DNA of 12,264 bases from Bacteroidota bacterium (GTDB taxonomy: Bacteria > Bacteroidota > Ignavibacteria > T3Sed10-11), in the NCBI GenBank assembly GCA_007128495.1, contig SKXH01000110.1, positions 1 through 12,264 on the forward strand, given 5' to 3'. Shown here piece by piece: positions 6,539 to 12,264 of the stretch; position 1 is the first letter of the stretch; the number at the start of each line of letters is the position of its first letter. The notes beneath the pieces are model-generated. The model did not search any database and had not been told where the DNA came from. It saw only the letters and a list, made by a program, of their open reading frames with translations. A program made the position numbers and the translations under genes.

Positions 6539-6710
6539 TAACTTCAAGTATCATTTACCATAGCGAATGCTCGCGATGATTGCAGCTCATCCACATGAAG
6601 TCGTTGTAACGACTGTCGGAGAGCGGCTCAGCATAAACTACTTTCCCGACAGCAATCATTGTTCAAAGTAACCCGAACATTTAATTAATACACAATGTTC
6701 GGGTTTTTTT
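6539..6710 (+). ncRNA. Structured untranslated RNA: small RNA or gltA leader with attenuator
   Basis: A promoter 5' and an intrinsic terminator 3' define a transcript of about 170 nt with no plausible ORF. By eye it folds into GCGA/TCGC (6563-6566 with 6571-6574) directly beside a 9-bp helix, 6575-6583 with 6652-6660 (one G-U). That helix encloses a hairpin, 6599-6604 with 6609-6614, and a helix 6614-6619 with 6646-6651, stacked without gaps as in a three-way junction. gltA starts 63 nt after the terminator and no other promoter is obvious between them. The RNA may therefore be a cis-regulatory leader that controls readthrough; a free small RNA is equally possible. I compared it mentally with common riboswitches and with 4.5S, tmRNA and 6S RNA and saw no clear match. 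Confidence 0.55.
6671..6710 (+). terminator. Strong intrinsic terminator before gltA
   Basis: ACCCGAACATT at 6671-6681 pairs perfectly with AATGTTCGGGT at 6694-6704 over a 12-base AT-rich loop, then a run of seven T. It ends the RNA that starts near 6539 and lies 63 bp before the gltA start codon. Confidence 0.88.
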
Positions 6711-6772
6711 ATTTCTATAACCCCAATTAAGTTGAATCACCCTGATATCCCAACCAAAAAGGAGAAAGAACC

Positions 6773-8059
6773 ATGAGTAAAGAAATCCTGAATATTACCG
6801 ATTGCAGAACCGGTAGACCATACGAGATACCTATCGAGCATGAAACCATTAAGGCAATGGACTTGCGGCAGATTAAAATAAATGGTGATTTCGGCATGAT
6901 GGCTTACGATCCGGGCTTTACGAATACCGCATCGTGTAAAAGTAAAATCACTTTTATCGACGGAGAGAAAGGAATACTACGATATCGCGGTTATCCTATC
7001 GAACAGCTTGCAGAGAAGAGCAATTATCTTGAAACGGCTTATCTGGTTTTGTTCGGTGAATTACCGACAAAAAAACAATATGAGGAATGGGTATACCACG
7101 TTACTCACCACACATTCGTGCATGAAAATGTAAAAAAATTCATGGATGGATTTCAATATGACGCTCATCCGATGGGTATACTTGTCAGCACCGTCGCGGC
7201 ACTTTCAACATTTTATCCGGAGGCAAAAAAAGTAGACGATCCCGAAATACGGCTTCATCAAATTCACCGGCTTATCGGGAAGATGCCCACACTTGCAGCA
7301 TACTCCTATCGTCATAAGATGGGATTTCCGTTCAATCTTCCGGATAACGATCTCAGCTATACGGGAAATTTCCTCAACCTGCTCTTTAAAATGAGCGAAC
7401 CGAAATACGAAGTAAACCCGGTGCTTGAGAAGGCCCTGGATGTGCTGTTCATACTGCATGCCGATCACGAACAAAACTGCAGCGCCAACGCAATGAGAAG
7501 TATCGGAAGCTCAAATGCGGATCCCTATGTAGCAACGGCGGGAGCGGCGGCAGCGCTCTACGGTCCCCTTCACGGCGGCGCCAATGAAGCAGTATTGAGA
7601 ATGCTTGCAGAAATCGGTGACGTTAAGAAGGTACCGGAATACATCAAGCGTGTTAAGGCGGGCGACTTCCGGCTTATGGGATTCGGACATCGTGTCTATA
7701 AGAACTATGATCCGAGAGCAAAGATAATCAAGCAGATGGCAGATGAAGTATTTGAAGTGACGGGAAGAAACCCGTTACTCGATATCGCTCTTGAACTCGA
7801 GCGGATTGCGCTGGAAGACGATTTCTTTGTGAGTCGTAAGTTGTATCCGAACGTTGATTTTTATTCGGGACTTATCTATCAGGCGATCGGTTTTCCGACC
7901 GATATCTTTGTCGTTCTGTTCGCAATCCCGAGAACATCCGGCTGGCTTGCACAATGGATGGAGTTTCTCGATGGTCCGGACAGAAAAATCGCCCGCCCGC
8001 GTCAGATTTACCTCGGCGAGCCAACGAGAGATTATGTTGATCTCGATAAACGGAAATAA
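6773..8059 (+). CDS. gltA: Citrate synthase
   Basis: This enzyme condenses acetyl-CoA and oxaloacetate to citrate, the entry step of the TCA cycle, in the cytoplasm. The 428-residue length is typical of hexameric type II bacterial citrate synthases. The catalytic residues are in place: His267 in GPLHGGANEA, His306 in GFGHRVYKNYDPRA and Asp362 in NVDFYSGLIY. The N-terminal region (TGRPYEIPIEH to GYPIEQLAE) and the C-terminal RPRQIYLGE block are also standard. ATG 6773 follows GGAG (6761-6764) by 8 nt. The gene lies behind a structured leader with a terminator and ends in its own terminator at 8081-8125, so it is probably monocistronic. Malate dehydrogenase, which supplies oxaloacetate, is the next gene. 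No oddity is seen in the protein. Confidence 0.97.
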   Translation: MSKEILNITDCRTGRPYEIPIEHETIKAMDLRQIKINGDFGMMAYDPGFTNTASCKSKITFIDGEKGILRYRGYPIEQLAEKSNYLETAYLVLFGELPTKKQYEEWVYHVTHHTFVHENVKKFMDGFQYDAHPMGILVSTVAALSTFYPEAKKVDDPEIRLHQIHRLIGKMPTLAAYSYRHKMGFPFNLPDNDLSYTGNFLNLLFKMSEPKYEVNPVLEKALDVLFILHADHEQNCSANAMRSIGSSNADPYVATAGAAAALYGPLHGGANEAVLRMLAEIGDVKKVPEYIKRVKAGDFRLMGFGHRVYKNYDPRAKIIKQMADEVFEVTGRNPLLDIALELERIALEDDFFVSRKLYPNVDFYSGLIYQAIGFPTDIFVVLFAIPRTSGWLAQWMEFLDGPDRKIARPRQIYLGEPTRDYVDLDKRK

Positions 8060-8080
8060 ACAAATCGATGTGATGAATGT

Positions 8081-8125
8081 ACCCGCCGTTACATAATTTA
8101 TTATAACGGCGGGTGCCTTTATTTA
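8081..8125 (+). terminator. Intrinsic terminator after gltA
   Basis: ACCCGCCGTTA (8081-8091) pairs perfectly with TAACGGCGGGT (8104-8114) over a 12-base loop. The tail GCCTTTATTTA is T-rich but interrupted. The stem is strong, so it should end most gltA transcripts and separate gltA from mdh. Confidence 0.8.
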
Positions 8126-8188
8126 GTTAAATATGCTTTTTAGAGTGAACTCAATAATGTATTAATTAAACAGAAAACGGAGCTCGTC

Positions 8189-9112
8189 ATGAAAATTACT
8201 GTAGTTGGCGCCGGGAATGTCGGTGCAACAACCGCACATATACTCGCAAATAAAGAACTGGCAAACGAGATCGTTCTCGTCGATATCGTTGAAGGTATTC
8301 CACAGGGCAAAGCGCTTGATATGTATTCTGCAATGCCGGTGGAACGTACCGATACGCGTATTATCGGAACAAACGGATACGATGAAACAAAAGATTCCGA
8401 TCTGGTGATAATAACTGCCGGCCTGCCGCGCAAACCCGGTATGAGCCGGGACGATCTGCTTGCAAAAAATACCGATATCGTGAAGTCTGTAACGGAGCAG
8501 GTCGTTGCACAATCACCGAATACTATTCTTATCATCGTCTCGAACCCGCTCGATGTTATGACCTATGTTGCATATAAGACAAGCGGTTTTGGAAAAAGCC
8601 GGGTTATGGGTATGGCGGGCGTGCTCGATTCGGCGCGGTTCAGAACGTTTATTTCGATGGAACTCAACGTATCCGTTGAAGACATTTCGGCGTTTGTGCT
8701 TGGCGGTCACGGGGATTCTATGGTGCCGCTTCCCCGCTACTCAACTGTAGCCGGTATACCATTGCCGGATCTGCTGGACAAAGAGACAATCGACCGGCTT
8801 GTTCAGAGGACACGCGACGGTGGTATCGAAATTGTAAACTATCTGAAAACCGGAAGTGCATATTATGCACCCGCATCATCGAGCGTTGAGATGGCGGAAG
8901 CAATAATCAAAGATAAAAAACGCATTCTCCCGTGTGCCGTCTGGCTTGAGGGCGAGTACAATTTAAAGGATGTGATGGCCGGCGTGCCGGTAAAACTCGG
9001 GAAGAACGGTATCGAAGAAATCGTTCAGATAAAATTGAATCCCGACGAGCAGGAAGCCCTGAATAAATCGGCCAGCGGTGTAAAAGCCACTATGGAAAAG
9101 GTAAATCTCTGA
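8189..9112 (+). CDS. mdh: Malate dehydrogenase, LDH-like type, NAD-dependent
   Basis: This enzyme oxidises malate to oxaloacetate with NAD+ in the cytoplasm. The 307-residue length and motifs fit the tetrameric LDH-like MDH group. Visible landmarks are the Rossmann loop VGAGNVG (6-12), Asp32 in VLVDIVEG favouring NAD, and PRKPGMSR with Arg81 and Arg87. The arginine at position 81 discriminates malate from lactate enzymes, which carry Gln there. Further landmarks are Asn119 in SNPLDVMTY, Arg150 in LDSARFR and catalytic His174 in GGHGDSMVPL. ATG 8189 follows GGAG (8179-8182) by 6 nt. It is 3 bp from the HIT gene, so the two are one operon. Adjacency to gltA puts two linked TCA steps side by side. 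No clear -35/-10 pair stands out in the 75 bp after the gltA terminator. Confidence 0.96.
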   Translation: MKITVVGAGNVGATTAHILANKELANEIVLVDIVEGIPQGKALDMYSAMPVERTDTRIIGTNGYDETKDSDLVIITAGLPRKPGMSRDDLLAKNTDIVKSVTEQVVAQSPNTILIIVSNPLDVMTYVAYKTSGFGKSRVMGMAGVLDSARFRTFISMELNVSVEDISAFVLGGHGDSMVPLPRYSTVAGIPLPDLLDKETIDRLVQRTRDGGIEIVNYLKTGSAYYAPASSSVEMAEAIIKDKKRILPCAVWLEGEYNLKDVMAGVPVKLGKNGIEEIVQIKLNPDEQEALNKSASGVKATMEKVNL

Positions 9113-9115
9113 AAT

Positions 9116-9460
9116 ATGGAAGATTGTATATTTTGTGAAATCGTTAATAAGCGGATGAAAAGCGACATTGTGCATGAGGATGAGGAACTGGTTGCTATCA
9201 ATGACATTAATCCGCAGGCTCCGGTGCACGTTTTGATCGTGCCGCGAAAGCACATTGAATCTGTTCAAGACATGAAACCGGAGGATGCAGCTTTAATGGC
9301 ACGCATGACGTTGATTGCCAGAAGTATAGCCGGGCAATACAAGTTAAACGAGGACGGGTACCGGCTCGTGGTAAATCACGGCATACACGGCGGGCAAACG
9401 GTTCCTCATCTACATCTCCATATTCTTGGCGGACGACGTATGACCTGGCCACCGGGTTAA
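9116..9460 (+). CDS. hinT: HIT-family (HinT-like) nucleotide hydrolase
   Basis: This small cytoplasmic protein (114 aa) is of the HINT branch, which typically hydrolyses purine nucleoside phosphoramidates and acyl-AMP. The HIT signature HLHLHILGG gives the triad His98, His100 and His102. CIFCEIV near the N-terminus is the CxxC that binds zinc in many members, and INPQAPVHVLIVPRKH is the typical central block. Length is normal. The ATG is 3 bp after the mdh stop with only a weak purine stretch before it, which suggests translation coupled to mdh. The link of HinT to malate dehydrogenase is operonic only; no direct pathway role is evident. Confidence 0.93.
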   Translation: MEDCIFCEIVNKRMKSDIVHEDEELVAINDINPQAPVHVLIVPRKHIESVQDMKPEDAALMARMTLIARSIAGQYKLNEDGYRLVVNHGIHGGQTVPHLHLHILGGRRMTWPPG

Positions 9461-9577
9461 CCGGGGCAAGGGGAGGTCTTGCTCACAATGAACGGAAGTA
9501 ACTCCGCGATACTGTAAGTATGTCTGCATAGTTAACTAAATAATGCCGCGGATTTTACTGATTAATAATAGTATGAA

Positions 9578-9641
9578 TATTTCTGTAGAATTAATCCATC
9601 TATAATTCACAACATAACCAAAATAACGGTGGGGGTGAAAT
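9578..9641 (+). promoter_or_regulatory. Candidate -10 box and ribosome site of the S41 peptidase gene
   Basis: A perfect TATAAT lies at 9601-9606, but only weak -35 matches occur at the proper distance (TATTTC at 9578-9583). GGTGGGGGTG just before ATG 9642 is a strong ribosome site. The rest of 9461-9577 holds nothing beyond a TCCGCG/CGCGGA inverted pair near 9506-9552. Confidence 0.4.
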
Positions 9642-11081
9642 ATGCTGAAGCGATTATCAACATTGATTATAATTTTCGTGTTTTTCATTTCACACGTCAA
9701 TGCTCAGCAGGGACAGAACGCCGAAGCCATTCCGGAACTTTCCGATACGGATAAATTATACGGATTGTCGCTTATCTGGCAGGAAGTCAACTATAATTTT
9801 GCTTTCTTTGATCAAGTTCCCGACCTCGACTGGGATGCAGCATACCGGGAATATATTCCGAAGGTGCTTGAATCGAAATCAACCTATGGATATTACCGGC
9901 TGCTGCAAAGATTCACGGCTTTGCTGGAAGATGGACATACCGATGTACAACCGCCACATGCCGTGAGAAATCTCATCGATCGTCCGCAGGTTCAGCTTCG
10001 TAACTTTGATAACCGGGCATATGTCATGAATGTGGGTTCGTCACTCGAAAACCAGATCCCGGTAGGAAGTGAAATTATTACAGTAGACGATATCCCTGCC
10101 GGTGAATATGTACAGCAGTATATCATTCCATATATCGCAAGTTCGACAGATTATATACGATGGAACAGGGGAATAGCACGTTTGCTCGAAGGTTTGAAAG
10201 ATTCCCCGGTGACTGTAACCATTCTTACACAGGAAGGAAGGGAGCGGGAAGTCGATTTGCGGCGCAATGCGGCTTCATCCGGTGAAGAATGGTTATTGCC
10301 GCGTGAAACGGGGAGAGAATTACTGGATTTTCAGATACTTGACGATTCCATCGCGTATGTTGCGCTGAACTCGTTTGCAAATGACAAAATAGTCGAAATG
10401 TTCGATAGTGTGTACGCCGATATAAAAAATGCCGGTGGTTTGATCATCGATCTGAGAAATAATGGAGGCGGAAACTCAAATATCGGCTACGCGATCATCG
10501 ATTATCTGACCGGTGAAAGCTATACAACCTCGATGTGGAGAACGCGCGAACACCGTGCGGCATTCAAAGCATGGGGATACTGGTCGGTGAAGGAACGTGA
10601 AAACATGACGGATGAAGAATTGCTTGCTTTCGAAGAGAAGTACAATGCAGCAAGCGAAGAAGAGCGGGAATGGTATGACCGGACTATCGACACCTATACC
10701 GGTGACTGGTGGTATCACGGTACGCCGGGTACGCGGAAAAGCGAAAGAACCGATATCTTCGAAGGCGATGTTGTGATCCTCGTGAGCAACAATACCGCAT
10801 CGGCAGCGGAAGATTTTCTTGTTGCAATAGATATGCTGGAACGGGCAACCTTTGTCGGCGAGCGCTCCTTTGGAAGTACCGGGCAACCGCTGTCGATTGA
10901 GCTGCCCGGCGGCGGGTGGGCACGTGTTTGCACCAAACGCGATATCTATCCGGACGGCAGAGAGTTTGTTGGTTACGGCATTAAACCGCATGTAGAAATT
11001 AAACCGGTAATAAACGATGTACTGGAGAACTGCGATGTGGTGCTCGAGAAGGGAATTGAAGTGTTGAGGGAGATGATGTGA
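9642..11081 (+). CDS. Secreted S41-family peptidase (tail-specific/tricorn-like protease fold)
   Basis: This 479-residue exported serine peptidase has a signal peptide MLKRLSTLIIIFVFFISHVNA with likely cleavage after Ala22. Then comes an N-terminal helical region with LLEDGHTD (His99), a PDZ-like segment at about 115-205 (VGSEIITVDDIPAGEYV) and the S41 catalytic core. The core shows SIAYVALNSF, GLIIDLRNNGGGNS and VILVSNNTASAAEDF, where Ser387 is the expected nucleophile, then FVGERSFGSTGQPLSIELPG and GYGIKPHVEI. This belongs to the short S41 group found widely in FCB bacteria, which resembles tricorn or IRBP more than CtpA, and probably digests peptides in the periplasm or outside the cell. 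A charged insert of about 80 residues (about 300-375, WRTREHRAAFKAWGYWS onward) separates two core blocks. The substrate is unknown. It stands alone between intergenic regions. Confidence 0.92.
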   Translation: MLKRLSTLIIIFVFFISHVNAQQGQNAEAIPELSDTDKLYGLSLIWQEVNYNFAFFDQVPDLDWDAAYREYIPKVLESKSTYGYYRLLQRFTALLEDGHTDVQPPHAVRNLIDRPQVQLRNFDNRAYVMNVGSSLENQIPVGSEIITVDDIPAGEYVQQYIIPYIASSTDYIRWNRGIARLLEGLKDSPVTVTILTQEGREREVDLRRNAASSGEEWLLPRETGRELLDFQILDDSIAYVALNSFANDKIVEMFDSVYADIKNAGGLIIDLRNNGGGNSNIGYAIIDYLTGESYTTSMWRTREHRAAFKAWGYWSVKERENMTDEELLAFEEKYNAASEEEREWYDRTIDTYTGDWWYHGTPGTRKSERTDIFEGDVVILVSNNTASAAEDFLVAIDMLERATFVGERSFGSTGQPLSIELPGGGWARVCTKRDIYPDGREFVGYGIKPHVEIKPVINDVLENCDVVLEKGIEVLREMM

Positions 11082-11224
11082 GGTGAAATCGTATTATGTA
11101 TATCATTTCCTTTGCATTGCTTGTATTAAAATTCGATAATGGAAGACGAATTTGCGGTTAATATTTTGGTCGAAAATTACGGGGAATGCAGCAATCATTT
11201 TCAAAAAAAACTCCGATCCGGTTA

Positions 11225-11252
11225 TTGACAAATACAAAAAAAACGTTAAATT
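11225..11252 (+). promoter_or_regulatory. Candidate promoter of the second structured RNA
   Basis: A perfect TTGACA (11225-11230) is followed after 16 bp by TAAATT (11247-11252), a 4-of-6 match. It resembles the promoter at 6504 in having TTGACAAAT followed by an A-run. Transcription would begin near 11260. Confidence 0.5.
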
Positions 11253-11259
11253 AGTAATA

Positions 11260-11423
11260 AATAGTCATTTGTTTATTATCAAGAGTCGGGTAAATGAGGT
11301 CGGCTCAATGTCATATCGCTATTTATATAATTACCGGCATTGACATTTCTATTATATCCGGTCCCGGTAATTGCTGAACTATATTAGCCCGCATTATTAC
11401 AAATGTAATGTGCGGGCTTTTTT
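11260..11423 (+). ncRNA. Second structured untranslated RNA with interleaved helices
   Basis: Between the promoter at 11225 and the terminator at 11386-11423 there is no convincing ORF, but strong pairing potential. AATGTCA (11307-11313) matches TGACATT (11341-11347), and AATTACCGG (11329-11337) matches CCGGTAATT (11364-11372) perfectly. The two pairings interleave, so the RNA either forms a pseudoknot or switches between two folds just before the terminator. No protein gene with a ribosome site follows closely, so a free small RNA is more likely than a leader. It shares layout but no clear sequence with the RNA at 6539-6710. I do not recognise the family. Confidence 0.45.
11386..11423 (+). 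terminator. Intrinsic terminator of the second RNA
   Basis: AGCCCGCA at 11386-11393 pairs with TGCGGGCT at 11411-11418. After a small bulge, ATTAC pairs with GTAAT around the loop AAAT. Six T follow. Confidence 0.85.
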
Positions 11424-11717
11424 GTCTGTGTGTTGTTGAAGAGAACAATTAAGCCGCATTGGAAAAATTTTTAATCTGAGAGAGGAGGGATATGAAGCGG
11501 TTTATTTTTCGTATGGAGGAATAGATGGTGAAGTATTCGAGACGAGGGGATATATGTTCGGCATTATAATACAATTACGATCGTATGTGATCGTATCATG
11601 CCTGCTATAATTTTCTAAAGTGATTTTATATACTGATCCTCCGTTTTAATACACATACATATCTCACCATATGCCTAAACAAAAATAATGTAAATTAATA
11701 GCATCATTTATTCATTA
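11424..11717 (+). other. Intergenic stretch with two tiny ORFs and a palindrome, no clear gene
   Basis: Two ORFs abut: 11492-11524 (10 aa, MKRFIFRMEE) after AGGAGG but only 3 nt away, and 11525-11569 (14 aa, MVKYSRRGDICSAL) with GGAGG 5 nt upstream, inside the first. Another frame is open from 11440 to 11598 (including EGYEAVYFSYGGIDGEVFE) but has no start codon, so a decayed gene is also possible. The rest is AT-rich with no feature I can support apart from the palindrome and -10 box listed separately. Confidence 0.3.
11576..11611 (+). promoter_or_regulatory. Palindromic operator candidate next to a perfect -10 box
   Basis: TACGATC-GTATGT-GATCGTA at 11576-11595 is a perfect 7-bp inverted repeat with a 6-bp spacer, a typical dimer-binding layout. 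TATAAT follows at 11606-11611 with no good -35, and the palindrome centre would lie near -32. This would suit a regulated promoter for the repeat-protein gene that starts about 100 bp downstream. The regulator is unknown. Confidence 0.4.
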
Positions 11718-12264
11718 TTGATCAACGTGCAAAGATATTTACTACATATCGTATTATTCCTGTCTATTCTATTTTTATCAGATAGTGTGGTGTGGGGAAT
11801 ATCTGTAAATGCGATGGAGGATACAACATACACTATTTCCGGAACCGTGTCGGGTGATGTGCAGGACGATGTTACAATCGATATATCGGGGGATTACGAA
11901 ACTTCGACACAAACTGTATCCGATGGTTCTTATACTATATCCGGTATCCCCCACGGTTCGGATATCACGATAACCCCAAGCAGGACAGGATACAGTTTCT
12001 CGCCATCTAATAGAACGGTAAATAATATTACGTCCAATCAAACAGGACAGGACTTTACATCTTCACAGTTATCGTATTCGGTATCTGGCAGTGTATCGGG
12101 TGCTATTCAGGGAGGTGTAACAATAACCGTATCCGGCGACCATTCAGCGACAACTGAGACTGCGTCGAATGGCTCATACTCGATAACGGGAATACCGCAC
12201 GGTGCAAATATTACGATAACTCCGAGTAGGACCGGTTATAGTTTTTCTCCATCGAATAGAACGC
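11718..12264 (+). CDS. Secreted protein with tandem carboxypeptidase-regulatory-like repeats, 3' end outside the window
   Basis: The frame is open from after a stop at 11693 to the window end. It encodes a signal peptide (QRYLLHIVLFLSILFLSDS), then two repeats of an immunoglobulin-like, carboxypeptidase-regulatory-type domain. Repeat 1 starts YTISGTVSGD (11829) and repeat 2 starts YSVSGSVSGA (12075), exactly 246 bp or 82 residues apart and about two thirds identical. Each carries GSY.I.GIPHG and ends with ITITPSRTGYSFSPSNRT. Such domains usually act as stalks or adhesive modules in surface proteins of FCB bacteria, often before a functional C-terminal domain, which is not visible here. The start is TTG 11718 or GTG 11727; neither has a clear ribosome site, so the choice is uncertain. 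Probably regulated from the palindrome/-10 region at 11576-11611. Confidence 0.8.
   Translation, partial: MINVQRYLLHIVLFLSILFLSDSVVWGISVNAMEDTTYTISGTVSGDVQDDVTIDISGDYETSTQTVSDGSYTISGIPHGSDITITPSRTGYSFSPSNRTVNNITSNQTGQDFTSSQLSYSVSGSVSGAIQGGVTITVSGDHSATTETASNGSYSITGIPHGANITITPSRTGYSFSPSNRT
11829..12264 (+). repeat. Coding tandem repeat, 246-bp period (one full unit and most of a second)
   Basis: Unit 1 spans 11829-12074 and unit 2 begins at 12075 and is cut by the window end. The last 18 codons visible in both units encode identical residues but differ by about ten synonymous changes, so the protein is conserved while the DNA has diverged. Confidence 0.8.

Noticed and set aside
6539..6710. Identification of the gltA-upstream RNA as 6S RNA, 4.5S RNA or a THF/glycine riboswitch
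   Set aside because: Length suits 6S, and GGAGAG and GATGATT echo riboswitch text, but the conserved cores and the required overall folds are not present.
8140..8535. Two overlapping minus-strand ORFs of 131 and 116 codons at the start of mdh
   Set aside because: They are antisense shadows of malate dehydrogenase without start signals or motifs.
10476..10991. Long minus-strand ORF of 171 codons
   Set aside because: It lies fully inside the S41 peptidase gene, has no ribosome site and shows no recognisable protein features; it is a shadow frame.
11188..11206. CAGCAATCATT followed by TTCAAA also occurs at 6650-6667 inside the gltA-leader RNA
   Set aside because: An 11-base identity plus a short extension is expected by chance several times in a window this size, and no structure is shared around it.
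1..12264. CRISPR arrays, tRNA or rRNA genes, toxin-antitoxin pairs and complete defence islands
   Set aside because: No regularly spaced repeats, tRNA-like cloverleaf ends, rRNA text or paired toxin-antitoxin ORFs were seen on either strand; only the probable HsdR tail belongs to a defence system.

Overview
The window looks like a chromosomal stretch from a bacterium of the FCB superphylum (Fibrobacterota, Bacteroidota, Marinimicrobia, Calditrichota and relatives). Several signs point this way: two proteins of the Fibrobacter-succinogenes-major-paralogous (FISUMP) family, a secreted protein built from carboxypeptidase-regulatory-like repeats, a single-domain S41 exopeptidase, moderate G+C, and -35/-10 promoters with Shine-Dalgarno sites. 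Genus or species cannot be named from the sequence alone.

The left half (1-6457) is accessory and scarred. It opens with the last 58 codons of what is probably a type I restriction HsdR subunit, then a FISUMP lipoprotein ending in a terminator. On the minus strand at 1201-1844 lies a deletion scar. The first ~85 residues of an NhaC-type Na+/H+ antiporter are joined out of frame to the last ~125 residues of a nitroreductase-like protein. Next comes a healthy two-gene cell-wall operon: a YcbB/LdtD-type L,D-transpeptidase and an M15 (MepK/YcbK-like) peptidase. By family these make and cut 3-3 peptidoglycan crosslinks. From 4653 to 5548 there is a graveyard of mobile DNA. It holds a fragment of an archaeo-eukaryotic-type primase, a small gene on the opposite strand that runs tail-to-tail into it and has lost its own C-terminus, and two outward-facing IS21-type terminal-repeat blocks only 41 bp apart. 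A strong promoter then leads into a second FISUMP protein whose signal peptide is encoded but has no normal start codon.

The middle (6504-9460) is core metabolism. A strong promoter, a structured RNA of about 170 nt and an intrinsic terminator come first, then citrate synthase (gltA) with its own terminator, then LDH-type malate dehydrogenase (mdh) closely coupled to a HIT-family hydrolase. GltA and Mdh catalyse adjacent steps of the TCA cycle.

The right part (9642-12264) carries a secreted S41 peptidase, followed by 636 bp without an obvious gene. That stretch contains a second promoter/structured RNA/terminator cassette, two very short coupled ORFs, and a palindrome next to a -10 box. The window ends inside a secreted protein made of tandem 82-residue repeats.

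No complete new defence or mobile system is visible. The best candidates for undescribed biology are the two structured RNA cassettes, the primase/small-protein remnant pair, and the start-less second FISUMP gene.
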